Below, in pieces: positions 10,567 through 22,490 of a stretch of 64,000 nucleotides of DNA. Within the stretch, counting starts at the first letter, position 1; each line of letters starts with the position of its first letter. The stretch spans positions 372,001 to 436,000 of the forward strand of contig JAGTXK010000095.1 of NCBI GenBank assembly GCA_019096195.1, in the 5' to 3' direction. A model generated the notes under the pieces. The model was not told the DNA's origin. It worked only from the letters and a program-made list of their open reading frames with translations, and made no database searches. This DNA is from Boletus sp. NGJ. Its lineage: Eukaryota > Basidiomycota > Agaricomycetes > Boletales > Boletaceae. Both the position numbers and the translations under genes were made by a program.

Positions 10567-13500
10567 TTACTCGCCAGCAAACAGACGCACGAGCAAGTAA
10601 ATGGTCGAACCAAGGAAACGAATGACTGTTCCGAATTTTAGGTACGATCTGCAACAATGAATAACTTGATCTCTTACATGCTAACCCAGCGACGGAGAAC
10701 AAGATGAAGGACATGTAGCCATTCACAGATTGCGAAACATTCCCACTCCCTGGACTTGGTGTCGCAGAACTGACCAGACACGATGATGAGCTCACGCAAG
10801 GCTAGCAAAGGATAAATCATACACGACAGCGGCGGCTAGCAAACCCTGCACGAGTCTGTCAACAAACGAAGGATTCACAGCAGACGAACACAAACATTGC
10901 TTAACGTCCAAGCCAACAACACCTACAACCAGGGTCAAAAATAATCAGCCACGATCCGACTGTCCAAATCGGCATGACCCACGTTTGTCCGGAAAGTTTT
11001 GTAGTAATCTTCCTGGTATGTCGCCGGGTCTACTTTCTTGTCCTCTTTCGGCGGCTTTGTAGACAGGACATGTATTGCATCCTCGTAGGCAGCATTGATA
11101 TCCGTCTCCGCGGTGGGTACGGCAACTTCTACTTCGTTCTTATTCGGACCTTTACCAACAGAGACAACCCCGAGGTCAGTGGAAACCTTGTTGTCACCCT
11201 TTGTACCCCACGACACGTCGTGGACGTTAGCGAACTGCGAAGTAGTGATAAGTGACTTGTCTCAGATGAAATAACCGGATGAAACGGACAGCGTATACGT
11301 TCAATATCGAGATATACGATGGTGCCATCAAAAGGTACTGTAAGAAAGAAGTGATCATGTGCCACGGTTCAAACTAGACTATCGTTAGTTACTCCAACGT
11401 GCCACATATTGAACGTGGACGTACGAATAGCAGCGATGAAATGACGTAAAGCCCGAGCGTAGCCGCAAGCGCAAGGATGATGTTTCGAAAGATGGAATTC
11501 GTGAAGAAATCGCTAACTTGGATAGCACGACCCTCTGATTGGGCAACACTCTCAACACCCTTGTAGGCAAGAAGGAATGCCGAGACCTATTACGCACATC
11601 ATCATAGTGTCAGTATGCATCTGACAGAAGAGAAGTTCATGAAACGCACAGTCATGTAAACTGTGATCAGAGCAAACCCAATGAAAGCCAAGATATACGC
11701 CCACTTGGCACCTTGTGGTCGATTACCCAGTGAAAGCAAGAAACACGTGATGAGAAGTCCCAAGTAAAAATAGTTAAGAACGAGGTTGAGGTAATGCAAA
11801 CTCGAGATATAGTCCTCCAGCGCGTTTGTGAGGATGATGAATGCGATGTAGTAGTTGCCCTGGCGCAAGTTCGACATCACCAAGGCGATTTGAGACGAGG
11901 AGAGAAAACACGTACGAGGGCGAACCAGGAGAATATCAAGTTGTATAGTTGGTAGAACATTTCGACGTGTATCCAAAACTTGCGAATGAAAGTGTGTGAC
12001 GAGCGATAGATGTAGTGGAAATGAAAGGTACTATGCACGGCAGCGAAGAATGAACCATTGAGCCAACGACGACGTTGCGATATCAACTCTGGAACTTGAT
12101 CTGGGACATCGGTAACAGCATAGGCTGACTTGACATAGTGTAGGATCCATGAGCCCCCGCGCTTTGAGACCAACTCCCAACACAATATCTGATATACCTA
12201 TTAATAACCAAGTCACAACAAAACTGGCCACTTACCCGATCCTCAGCAAGATACATGTTGGCTGTGAAGATATCCGCGCCTGCACCGTGCATCTTCTCAC
12301 CCAAAAAGTACTTCTGCAACGGGCCTTCTCCCCCGACGTCGTTTTGCAGTGCGATATACCGATATGCACTGAATGCACCAGGTAGCACCGTGATATATCC
12401 AAACACGCTCTCCAGAGGTTTGTCCAGGATATTGGACATCTTGTACTCAAAGTTTTGTGCTGCGACAAGCGGATTAAGGAGGTATTGTCCGTACTTGCCC
12501 TTGAGCGCCACGATCTCTCCGCAAGCCCCGCCTACGTTGGAGTTGATATCGAAGGCTTTCCACAGATGGTATATGGAAGTAGGACCGGGCATCGTGCCAA
12601 CGTCGAGGAGTACACAGACATTGGGTTGGAGGATAGGCCCAAAAGCGTTGAAAAACCAGCGGTGAGAGTTAATTTTCTTTTGGTTCGCTTCTTTGAGGCA
12701 GAAAATGAGCTGGACAGGGATTATGCCCTTCTCTGCTCCTTCAATCTTCATTGAGGGCGAGACAGAGACTGCAACGTGTTAGGATATATCACATGTGGTA
12801 CGCACACGTGCTTACTCTGAGTGGTATACTCGTAGATGTGAGCTGCGACAGGTTTCCCATTCACAATGTTCTTTTCTCCCATTAGTGGAACCCAGACGAT
12901 CAACCGACACACACACCTTGGCTATTCCATCTTGATACGCACCCATCGTAGCGATGACACTCAACGTCCGGGAGTTGATCTTTTGGCGCCCATCACTAAC
13001 GATGCACACAACGACCTTCTTCCACCCGTCCTTTCCCCATGTCTTGCTCCGGTCCCGTTTAGATAAATGTGCGATGTTCTTGACGACACCATGCATCGAT
13101 CGACAAAAGAGTTCCTCGTCCTCGTTGTACATCGTCATGACGATGAATAACTCTGTGCGTCGCGGGGGGTCATAATGGGCCTGCCTCAACGTAAACCCAG
13201 CGTTTTCAAATTCGTTGGGATCGCACGTCGCCGCCGAGTACCGCATGTGCGTAAACTCCCGCTCGTTGCGCAACGCACACATATCCAGCAATTTGGAGGG
13301 AACAGCAGAGTCAAGGACGAAATTGCCGTGGAACAGCTCGACCTTTTTGAGGGTCTTGTACCGCCGTGGAACTCGTTGTGGTATTCGGCCGTACCGTATG
13401 TTGGTCTCGGGTTGAGCGTCCTCGGCGCCTGGGACGTTTTCGAAACCACCCGGCATAGTGGTGTGGGAGTAGGGACTTCCTCTCTGTAAAAGCGGCATGT

Positions 13501-13963
13501 CGCCTGTGTCAATCTCGTCTTCATGACCGGTATATGAAGCACGCCCAAATTGCGACTGCGGACGTAGACCAGGCGTGTGTGACTGTTGGCCTTCATATGG
13601 GCTGTACGTAGTACCGAAGTAATCATTCACAGGGTCCGGTGGGGATGTGACCGGGGGAATGACCGAGTACGTTTCCTGGAGGGGATAGACCTCTTGTGGT
13701 TGTTGCCGCTGGAATGGATCGTGCAACGGTGTTGGCGCGAATGAGGAGGGCTGTGTCTCAGGATGTTGAAATGGATCTGGGAGATGATAGGGCTGGTTGG
13801 TATCGTACTGATTGTGTTCGTATGGATATTGGGAATCATATTGATTGTGTTGCGACTGGCGAGGCTGCTCGAATGGATTCGTTGCGATGGGTTGGGTTGC
13901 ATAAGGGCTGTATCCATCGTTGTAATGGCCATGTTGTGCCTCGTCCGCCTTGGTGTCGTTCAT
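10567..13963 (-). CDS. Chitin synthase, division 1 (class I-III type)
   Basis: Membrane glycosyltransferase that polymerises UDP-N-acetylglucosamine into cell-wall chitin. The first exon has a Gln/Pro/Tyr-rich cytoplasmic tail of about 190 residues, then the chitin synthase N-terminal domain ([14 protein letters not shown], about 13340) and the start of the catalytic domain ([20 protein letters not shown], then [10 protein letters not shown]). Further motifs are [57 protein letters not shown] and [12 protein letters not shown] (the QRRRW product-binding motif). Several membrane segments follow ([34 protein letters not shown]), then [12 protein letters not shown] and, after introns, [30 protein letters not shown] and a terminal [17 protein letters not shown]. 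These last joins were made by hand; one small region near 10800 could not be joined in frame with an intron of normal size. Sure of the product, less sure of exon ends. Confidence 0.93.
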
Positions 13964-14376
13964 TCAAGGAATTCTGGACATAAAACTGGACTTGGGCTTA
14001 CCTCTGGGTATCTCGACATGCCTGCGAGTTTGAGCTCGTCGCAGCGCCGGTGAGTTTATGAATGAAAATCGAAACAGCGCAGTTCCCGTCAGTGGCTGTG
14101 CTCGTAAACTGCCAAGTCCTTCAAAAGTCCTGTCCACTCCGCAGCCGCAGTGAACAGCCTCCTCAAGCTTGAAGCCTACTTCAAGTTTTGAATGATTCAT
14201 TCCAACCAAGGATGACAACCCGTCGTCGCACATGTCGCTCAGAGCCACGATTTCGGGTACGACAGATACCGAGCGTCATCAGGCTGAAACTTTATTATAG
14301 GCAGAGGTGGAGCATTCTCCCTATTCCATAGCAGTGGGGTGAAATCAACAAACGAGATATTCGACAGTACGACACT
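13964..14376. other. Promoter side of the chitin synthase gene
   Basis: No gene is supported. The stretch must hold the chitin synthase leader and promoter and, on the far side, the 3' end of the small membrane protein gene on the same strand. Confidence 0.4.
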
Positions 14377-15083
14377 TCAGTCCTGAGTTTCATCAACCAC
14401 AGTACCAGACCCCATCTCTACTTCTCCACTGGGCACGCGTTTCCTCTGCCTAATGAGTCGCGCGGGGTAGGTGAGCATCGGGAGGATGATTGACGGCGAC
14501 ATGCTGACGAGGACAAGACTAGTAGCAAGAGCAAGGGATCCATATAGTGCACCGAGTCCAGCGACGCGAACGATGACGAAACCAATGTCAAGCACGGCAA
14601 AGAGAATGGCAAACGTCGCGTAACCGATATGCTCAGCGCGTTCCTGGATCGACGTCACGACAGCACGTTAGAGATGAGATTGTCATGTCGGGCAAGATAT
14701 ATACCTTCAGCTGCGCAGGTGAGAGTCGACCATAACGGATGTTGTATGTTCTCGGCCATAACCAGGAAAGACAGTGCACACAGCGTGAAGAAGTAGTTGC
14801 TGTTGCTGAGATGAATACTACAAGGTATCATTAGTCGATATTCAAGGAGGGATGACAATAGCCCACGTACGTGAAGCAACTACGAAACTATACAATGGTT
14901 AGTGCACAGGTGAGAGATGACAGAATTGAAAAAGGTACTCACTGGTTCAATTGACCAGCTTGTCCGGTCATTCAGAACTGCCCTGACATCTTCAAAGTCG
15001 GGTGACGATCGCATCATATCACAGGGTAAGTTCAAGTATGCGCGGGTGACAGTCTTGAACATTTTTGAGATGGGTGTTTGCAT
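14377..15083 (-). CDS. Small multi-exon membrane protein, function unknown
   Basis: Not assigned to a family. Exon 1 begins MQTPISKMFKTVTRAYLNLP and runs to about 14942. After a short intron comes a tiny exon (FRSCF), then one with the hydrophobic segment YFFTLCALSFLVMAENI, and a last exon with two more hydrophobic stretches (HIGYATFAILFAVLDIGFVI and LYGSLALATSLVLVSMS) followed by a basic and then acidic tail ending VDETQD. The layout, about three or four membrane helices and a short cytoplasmic tail, is common for orphan fungal membrane proteins. The join between the second-last and last exon is off by one base with the only AG acceptor seen, so the exon model needs transcript support. Confidence 0.55.
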
Positions 15084-15152
15084 GCTAGGGAAAGGGAGGT
15101 ATTCGGGTATGATGGAGTAATTGATTGGGGTGGGTTGTGCTTAAGTACCAGA

Positions 15153-15382
15153 CTTGCCTACGCTCTCCTTTGTCAGACTTTGCAAAACGTTCAAGATTCC
15201 GGATACGTTCTCGTAAGGTTTCAGCGCCCCGCCTTGGCCTCCCATGTCAATCTTGACCCAACCAAGGTACAAGACGATAGGGATCAAGTACTGAAGTCAG
15301 GACGCTCACAAACTTGCTTGTACTAGTACGTCTAGGCGAACCGAATGATGTCAGAAAACACAAGACAAACTACCAAAGACCT
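15153..15382 (+). repeat. Direct repeat copy 1: fragment of an SDR gene
   Basis: This stretch matches 20550-20784 in the same orientation almost base for base, with small gaps. It corresponds to the last coding part plus the neighbouring intron of the intact dehydrogenase gene at 20518-21431, read on the minus strand. Because intron sequence is included, it arose by copying DNA and not from a spliced transcript. Nothing of the rest of that gene is seen around it, so it is a non-coding fragment. Confidence 0.85.
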
Positions 15383-16136
15383 GGACCTTTTGAGGAATTG
15401 GATAACTATATAGGCAGAACCGCACACATGAGCCACTCTTTCGAACTTAATTTTCTTTTTCGACAGCGAAAGCTATACTGCGGACGGCGGGTTGGATTCT
15501 GAGTCCCTCGTCAACTTACCCTCTTCATCTCAATCAACAACCCTGTGCATGGCTGATCCTCTTGCGTGGAAGATTATCTATGAATTTGCGTGTCACGCAT
15601 TGTCGTCTTGCATTGAATAACTGTGGTGGTGTGCTAGGTTTTTGCGGGTCCAGAGAATATGCATTATGAGTGTATATCCACTGTACCACCTTAGTCCGGG
15701 GATGTGTTTGATACTGTACGTCCTAGTACCTTGACGCACGTGGGGTAAATGATCATGAACTTGGGGCACGTCGGGATCGACGTTGTGGCAGTGCACAGCA
15801 GCAGGGGGGTCGAGAGAGGTCGCGGCAGATGCCGAGGCGGAGCCAGTAGAGCGTCATTCCCAAACGTCCATCGTCCAACATCGACGGAACGGAAATCGGG
15901 ATCATGGATTGAGTGGACACGACGTGATGATACGGTGGAGTGTGCCAGTGTGTTAATTGTGGCCAAGATTGCCGCCATTCTGGACATTTTGGTTTACATT
16001 TATGTAGAACAAAAGAAATGCGGCAGTACCACAAATGCTGTGGATCAATCGTTGTCCATCATTTGTGGGGACTCCGTTGGCGATATAAAAGCGGCTCGTC
16101 AGATGGCAAGTTAGTGCAACATCAACTTGGCCCATC
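15383..16136. other. Intergenic stretch before the ATPase gene
   Basis: No gene could be recognised on either strand. Several open frames of 70-120 codons exist (for example 15749-16114 plus, with one hydrophobic segment) but they overlap each other and show no known motif. The right end should contain the promoter of the ATPase gene. Confidence 0.4.
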
Positions 16137-19100
16137 ATGCCCCTCGAGACATTCTTAGATCGCTTCGACGCTGCCACCCATCACGAGCTCGATAGGGCGG
16201 TAGATGAATCCGTCGAAGATATTTTGGGTGACGTCTCCGATCTCAGATATGCTGAATATTACGCACTCCTTCATGCTATCATTGGACTCTCTAACGGTGA
16301 CTTGGACCCGAAGTACCTCGATTTGGGGCAAGCAAAAAAGCTGATCAACACCCATGGAGAGTTACGAGCTATGCTCGATTCTGCTTGGAAGCACAAATCA
16401 TACCGCGAGATTCGAACCCTCGGTACGTGTCTTAGATCCCTGTACAACATCTCTTGATGGTCACTCCACAAGCCATCCTCAAGGCACCAGCAGCAGTACC
16501 GGAACCACCAGCACCAGATCGCAAGACAGAAACCGGTAAGTGCTCTACATCTTACCATCTTACCAGAACCACGCGGGATGGACTAACGACTTCGAATAGA
16601 TCTAGCTCAAGGCTTGTCAGGGTCCTTCGAGGCAAAATACCGTGGCGCAGCTGTTGACGGCTTCTATGAGTATCTGATACACAACGAGAAATTGTTTCAG
16701 AAGAATGCGGTCGCTCCTGGGCCCGGGTACTACGCCAAATTTTGTTCCATCGTCCAAAGTTCGGGAACAGGAAAATCAAGGCTGCTCACCGAGGTAAGCG
16801 AATCTCATTTTCACAAGCATATGTGGCGACTGAATCGATCCCCAGTTGAGAAAAAAGGGTGTCATCATAATTTACATGAACTTGCGCGAGGAACAAGACG
16901 TCGTGGGTTTCCCTGGGCGTGATCCGATTCCATCGAACATCTTGACCAATTTCCCCCCTACCGCGGAGGGGTACCAAACAATCTGTTACGCCTTCCTGAT
17001 CGCTCTTTTTGATACGCTCGACGAGTATCTCTCGAGCAACTACACCACCCGCAGTGCAAAGGCAGGCATCATGCGTTGGGTCGATCAGATGTGCGACATG
17101 ACCTACCCTCCGAGGTCCACTGCTAGGAGGGATTTCTTTCAAAAACTCAGTGAAAAATACGAAAAGGTGTGGATATATTATTCTGTACCGAAATGCGATT
17201 TGACAATCTTCTATAGGCTCATGCTGATCTCGTGCAAAGCCTCCCTCAACAATCTGGTGCATTAACAAAGGGATCTTCCATGCCGGATGTGGATTCGAAA
17301 ACCACAGAGGCAGAGGTTGGTAAAACTACAGAGAAGCTTGGAACGCTCTCCTTATCTGGTAAATATTTCAACTCGTGTCGGAGAACTCATGGCCGAGTAC
17401 TAACGCGGTCCGAACCAGAACGAAAAGTCCAGCCCCTTGTCTCCTCCCATTTTTCTGTCGTTCTTTCCGCTGCCTACAAGAAAGTGGGTGCCCGTCTCGC
17501 GAGTATATTCCCCGATTCTCCGCACGAACCCAAGTTGGTGATCGCAGTCGACGAAGCACACCCACTCAGTCCAACCATTCCAATTCGAGATGGATACCGC
17601 CCGGCAGACATTTTTTGCAGAGCAGTGAGCGATTACACCTACGCAGAGGATCATGGTGTCTGGGTCGTGTTTGCATCGACGACTTCCAAAGTTGCCGACT
17701 TTTCGCCCCCAAATCAGAAATGTAAGTGATGCGATGTCCTCACGAGCTTGCTAATCATCTATCGACTCAGATAACTCTGCTCGCGTTGCTGTGGATGGCG
17801 AACAGCTTTTCCCACCGTACACTCAGCTGGGATGGGACCAGAGCGCATTGGGGCTTGGGGAAGTTGGCGTGGAGGATGTTTCAAGGTTAGATCATATCCT
17901 GGGATATGGGAGACCCTTGTAAGACGTTTTCCCTTTCAAGTTGTTATCGCCTCTTACTTACTCGACTCGTACTCGATGGCGGATAGGTGGATTTCTCTCA
18001 AGACCGCGCACGGGCAAACGCGCAAAGTGTTGCGCACAGCGTCCTGGAAATTATACGGGGCTGGAAGTTTCGATCCTCGTGACACCAACCACGTGCTCGC
18101 GATATTGGGACAACGATTCGGTCTGAATATCACGTTGGGACACCCAGATTCGGTCGAGTATCTGGAGAGAGGTGTAGCGAGCCACCTACGCATATGTCTT
18201 GCGACCACCCTGGATCGCAATTGGAGATTCACAAGTTATCCATCCGAACCGCTCCTGTCGTGCGTGGCTGCAAGCGATCTCCATGCAGAGCCCACAATGA
18301 TGGGAGACGCTCTGGGGACTCTGTTGAAGACAATCAACTCTGGCATGATCGACATGGGTCAACGTGGCGAGCTGGCTAGCCGATTGTTGTGGCTTCTGGC
18401 CAAAGACTTCTTCATCCGCACACACGCGAAGAATGTGGTCACCGCGATGCCAACGACATGGGAAGGCCATCTCGCCGACTGCCAAATGATCTCCGTCGTG
18501 GATTGGCTTGAATTCGTCTTCGGACCCCAGATATGGGACGAGGATGACACTCAAGCATCGCTAGCACGCAAAACGTTCGAACATGCGTATCTGAATTTCT
18601 CGCATTGGATTTGCATGGAAGCGAACATTGCTGGATCGAAGGAAGAGAACACATTAGGGTTCGTGTTCCGACTTCCTTTTTCACAACGTAACATCGAACC
18701 TGACGATCCCCATGTAGCTTGGAGGAGTGGACCCTACGCCACTGGCAGAGGACTAGTGCGGTGCAGTGTTGTCACCAACAACCTCTCATCGACAAGATGA
18801 TACCCATCTATTTCAAGGGCGGACCGGAAAAGGCGTCAGCGGACTCCCGAATGTCGCAGATCCTCGTTTCCGACAAGGCTCGGGAGTCGAAGAATTCCAA
18901 GGACGCTTTGCACAACATTACCCGTAGGAGTCATTATCTGAGCAGCAAAGCCGGAAAACAAGACTCTGATTCCCTTCCTTACATTGCGATCTTGGCCGAC
19001 CTCGGTCAACCACCATCATTCTCGGTTACCTTCCCTGAGCGGGACGTCGATGACCGGTGTCTGCGCATCTATGCTGCCGGTGTCGATACCACCACCTATC

Positions 19101-19303
19101 CATTTTTGACCAACCACCCGGCGCTCATGCAAGCTCTCCAAAATCTCGTGCACCTGCAGCAGATACCCGAAACAGAAAGACCCTTCACGGAATACCTGAA
19201 TGCGCAAGTGAAGTTCGGCAGTACGGCGACTCCTGAACATATGGTATGGGAACACGGGAGGGATGTTCCGAATGTAAAAGGAAAATCCGCTCGACGAGTC
19301 TAG
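16137..19303 (+). CDS. P-loop ATPase of an Agaricomycete-expanded family
   Basis: A multi-exon gene of about 900 residues. Exon 1 starts MPLETFLDRFDAATHHELDR and is a helical region. The nucleotide-binding core follows: Walker A as QSSGTGKSR at 16755-16781, preceded by an aromatic stretch (GYYAKFCSIV), and Walker B as KLVIAVDEAHPL near 17532-17567, with an Asn/Arg-rich sensor-like segment later (WVVFASTTSKVADF). The C-terminal half (about 17980-19303) is unassigned and ends KSARRV. Introns read cleanly: GTAAGCG at 16792, GTGTGG at 17167, a TACTAAC branch point at 17397, GTAAGT at 17721, GTAAGA at 17919. One more intron near 18660-18717 is inferred. The Walker A with SSG.GKSR, followed by a VDEAH Walker B, resembles the NTPases linked to Crinkler-type proteins in fungi, but this is an inference; no N-terminal Crinkler header is seen. 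The reading frames appear intact. Function unknown. Confidence 0.7.
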
Positions 19304-19586
19304 GTTATGTTTGTAATACCATTCATTGTCATCTGGGATTGTAACGTACAAGCGCTTCTGAGGAACCATGATCGGAAAACAACAGGCAAAACGGTCAGTT
19401 TGTTTGCGGTAGACTCGGAGCCATGCTCCAGGCTACATGTTGATTACTGTATCCAATCATTATGTTACTGTAACCATGAGGCGTTGTACAAATGTGTTGG
19501 GTGCGGTGGCATGCATGCATATATAACAAGCTACAACGTCTCGGGCAACGAAATTCTAGTTCTGAATCGACAAGAGATGACAGACT

Positions 19587-20420
19587 TTAGACGTCCTTGA
19601 CCTGTTCCTCCAAGTATTGCCACAGCTTCTTCCCAATCTCGGGATCCTGCTTATCGGCGCGAGGCGTAGTACAACCGATGCGTGCCCACGGAATGAAGTA
19701 CTACAGAACAACATGGCGTGGTCATTGTCGACGACGCGGGCACGTCGTAAAGCGCACGTACCTTGCCGTTCAGAGACTTGCCGTCAACCACCGTTCATGC
19801 GTATAGCTGGGTGATAGCCCCATACGACACCGGACGGAGGATGGCATTCTGTGCAGTGAACCGTCACGGTCAGACAAAGCACCAAGACACCACGAGGTAG
19901 AAGACACATACCGAAAACAACTGGAAAGCTAAGCTCAGATGGATGTACGCTGACCTGGGTTCAGTGACGTCGAGATAATGCCTCGGTCTCCGTACCGCCG
20001 CGTCAGCTCAGCAGCGAAAACGATGTTCCCCTAACGATACCATGAGTGGAATTGAACCAAGTAACATAGTTGAAGCGACCTCACCGTCTTACTCTGTCTG
20101 TACAGTTTCCATGCGCCGGCTTTTCTGCGCGCTGGAGTCGGCTGGACCATCTTTCATGGCGTCGCACTCGAGGCCGGCGAACCAGTGACCCTGGCGATAC
20201 CGTCTGGTGCTGAATTTGTGGTGGAGAAGGATAGGAAGGACGAGTTTGGTAAAGTAGAAATGGCCGAGGACATTGACGTACCGAATTGAAGGTCATACCC
20301 ATCATCCGTGAACAAATCAATGGGAATTAGAGTCACACCGCTGATTTGACAACGTAGGTCAGCATTAATTCCTGAACAAAAATTCACCGGGAACTTGTGC
20401 TTCAGCATGTAAATGCGTAT
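19587..20420 (-). pseudogene. Decayed SDR gene, retinol-dehydrogenase-like
   Basis: Pieces of a short-chain dehydrogenase are readable in several frames on the minus strand, in family order: PIDLFTDDGYDLQFG (about 20300), then NVLGHFYFTKLVLPILL after a frame change (about 20240), [18 protein letters not shown] and STSLNPG (about 20000), AILRPVSYGAITQLYA (about 19830), and the family's C-terminus YFIPWARIGCTTPRADKQ ending EEQVKDV before a stop at 19587. The N-terminal Rossmann motif TGxxxGIG is absent, the catalytic Tyr-x-x-x-Lys region is disturbed, and in-frame stops occur (for example just after STSLNPG). It is therefore a 5'-truncated pseudogene. It belongs to a different SDR subfamily from the intact gene next to it. 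Confidence 0.75.
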
Positions 20421-20517
20421 CATGGGAATTCATGTACATGTCCGAACCATCTTCCAGAATCATGATGGCGATAATGACAGAGATAAAATCTAATAGATCA
20501 TCCAGCCTTCTCAATAT

Positions 20518-21431
20518 TTACCAAGGAATTTCATTTCCTCCGTACCCAAAGAACTTGCCTGCGCTCTCCTTTGTCAGACTTTGCAAAACGTTCAAGATTC
20601 CGGATACGCTCTCGTAGGGTTCAAGCGCCGCGCCTTGGCCTCCCATATCGGTTTTGACCCAACCTGGGTCCAAGGCGATAGGGATCAAGTCTGGACGCTC
20701 ACAAGCTTGCTTGTACGTCTAGGCGAACCGAATGAAACGATGTCGTGTCAGAAAACACAAGACAAACGACCAAAGACTGTCTACGCACGAGCATGTTCAC
20801 GGCAATCTTGCTGATACTGTAGGTGGCAGCCTTGGACCCATGGTTGCTTTCAATGCTGGCAAGTCCGCTGGTCATGTTTAGGATGACCTTCCTGTTCGAC
20901 TTTTCGATAGCCGGGAGGAGATACCGCGATATGAGAGCAGGGCCAGTGACGTTGGTGACAATCGTCTCAGCGAGATCGGTCGGTTTGAAGTTGAACGCCA
21001 AATCGTTTTCACGGTACTGCACGTTCGGGACGAGGGGGAAAAGGTTAGTCCCGAAGAAACTTGAGAAATCATGACAAGGGTGCAGATCAAACTGACAATG
21101 GCGGCGTTGTTGAGGACGTAATCGAGACCGGCCCCGTTCAACAGTCTCAGCACTTCATCGGTGCCGACCTTGATACTTGCCTCGTCCGAAACGTCTAGCT
21201 TGACGATGTGGAGTGTCCCAGGAGACGAGGTGAGTGCTGCAAGGTCCATTGCTGTCGACGGTGAACGGCAGGTTGCAAAGACAGTATTGGTAGGTGTCTG
21301 GAGGAGCTGGCGGGTTATCTCCAGGCCAATGCCACGAGAGGCGCTTTCGAACATTAATGAGTACCGAATAGTCGAGGGATCATGACGAGAAAAAGCCCAC
21401 CCAGTGATGAACCACGTTGTGTTGGTCATAT
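20518..21431 (-). CDS. Short-chain dehydrogenase/reductase (SDR)
   Basis: An NAD(P)-dependent oxidoreductase; substrate unknown. The start MTNTTWFITG is joined over a short intron to ASRGIGLEITRQLL, giving the cofactor motif TGxxxGIG. Then come VFATCRSP, KLDVSD (the Asp that contacts adenine), YVLNNAAIV (the NNAG-like motif), VTNVTGPALISRYLLPAI, the catalytic Ser in LNMTSGLAS and the catalytic YSISK. The last exon, after another intron, reads PDLIPIALDPGWVKTDMGG...KESAGKFFGYGGNEIPW and stops at 20518. About 245 residues, the normal length for a classical SDR close to the sniffer/carbonyl reductase type. Part of this gene is duplicated at 15153-15382. Confidence 0.9.
20550..20784 (+). repeat. 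Direct repeat copy 2, inside the intact SDR gene
   Basis: The source copy of the fragment at 15153-15382. It covers most of the last exon and the intron upstream of it (minus-strand gene). Both copies share landmarks such as the run from CTCCTTTGTCAGACTTTGC through AGGCGAACCGAATGA to GAAAACACAAGACAAAC. The ATPase gene and the decayed SDR lie between the two copies. Confidence 0.85.
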
Positions 21432-22490
21432 CGAGCGAAAGGCGGGAGGTTGGGGAAGGGAAAGGATGGGCATACCTCGCAGGCGATGGTGAAGCATTTA
21501 TCTCCTTAGCAGCGCCAGGAATAACGTTGTCGGAGAGTTCATCCACGAGCGCGTGATCTGGGTTTCGCAGCGGTCAGCGATCGAACAAGACGTGAGGGGA
21601 ATATGATCGGATTATCCTCGGATAAATGACCAATCTACAGTGGAGATAATACACATGCAATCACTGCGGAGCATTGATCCTATTCGCTCCTGTACATTGT
21701 TGTGGACCGGTCCGATACCGCGCCGTTTGGTCCCCGGGAGAGAGGGAGAGTTCCATGTAGCCACTGGGGTGCCAGCAGACACTACCCTGGACCAAGCGGA
21801 GACTCGTACCATGGGATAACAACGACTGGCGACCCGGTGTTGAAAAGAGGCCCCAGACCATCGAGCTCATTGCGACAACCGATGGGCATCTGGAAGACAA
21901 GCTAGAAGAGACAGTTTGTTCCCCCAGACAGCGGCGAATGCAAGGCGAAGTAAGAACTAGACGATAATGACGGTCTGCCCGTGATGAACCAGGTAACATG
22001 TCGTTGAGCGTCCGCGGGCGGATGGCTGGTGTGAGCGTAATCATTTGAGCTCCGGAGACACACTTGAAGGACAAGAACGCGCAACCTGCGATACAGGTGA
22101 ATGTGACGTGGTCTGAGTGGGTGCGCAGACGTACATTCGTTTGGACTTTGAGCGCCACCTTTCCGAGAACGTGCTGTATTTTCTGCGATATCGCGAGCTG
22201 GACCAATGCGGACTGTACACTCGCTGTGAACCGAATCCCGCAGCCTAGACATCACAGACTGCGTTTGGAAAAGACGGAAGGTTTGCCGTTATCGACTGCT
22301 TGCCTGGTGGTCGCAACGAGGTGACATAGCTGGAATCCGAGCAAGAACAAGCGCCGAAAATACGAGGCAGTGTGCGAACAGACCTTGAGAATGAGGAACG
22401 TGTATGGAGCAAAATTTGCGTACCACAAGCAAACCGACACACCTTGTTCTTCCACTCTTCAAAGCCGACGATTGTGTACCATTGGTGAGG
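21432..22490. other. Unassigned stretch between SDR and WD40 genes
   Basis: No gene is assigned. On the minus strand a short piece reads HVTWFITG near 21970-21995, like the start of an SDR, and an open frame of 181 codons (21661-22206) is present, but no SDR motif follows in any frame. It may hold a further SDR relic. The right end should carry the promoter of the WD40 gene. Confidence 0.35.
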
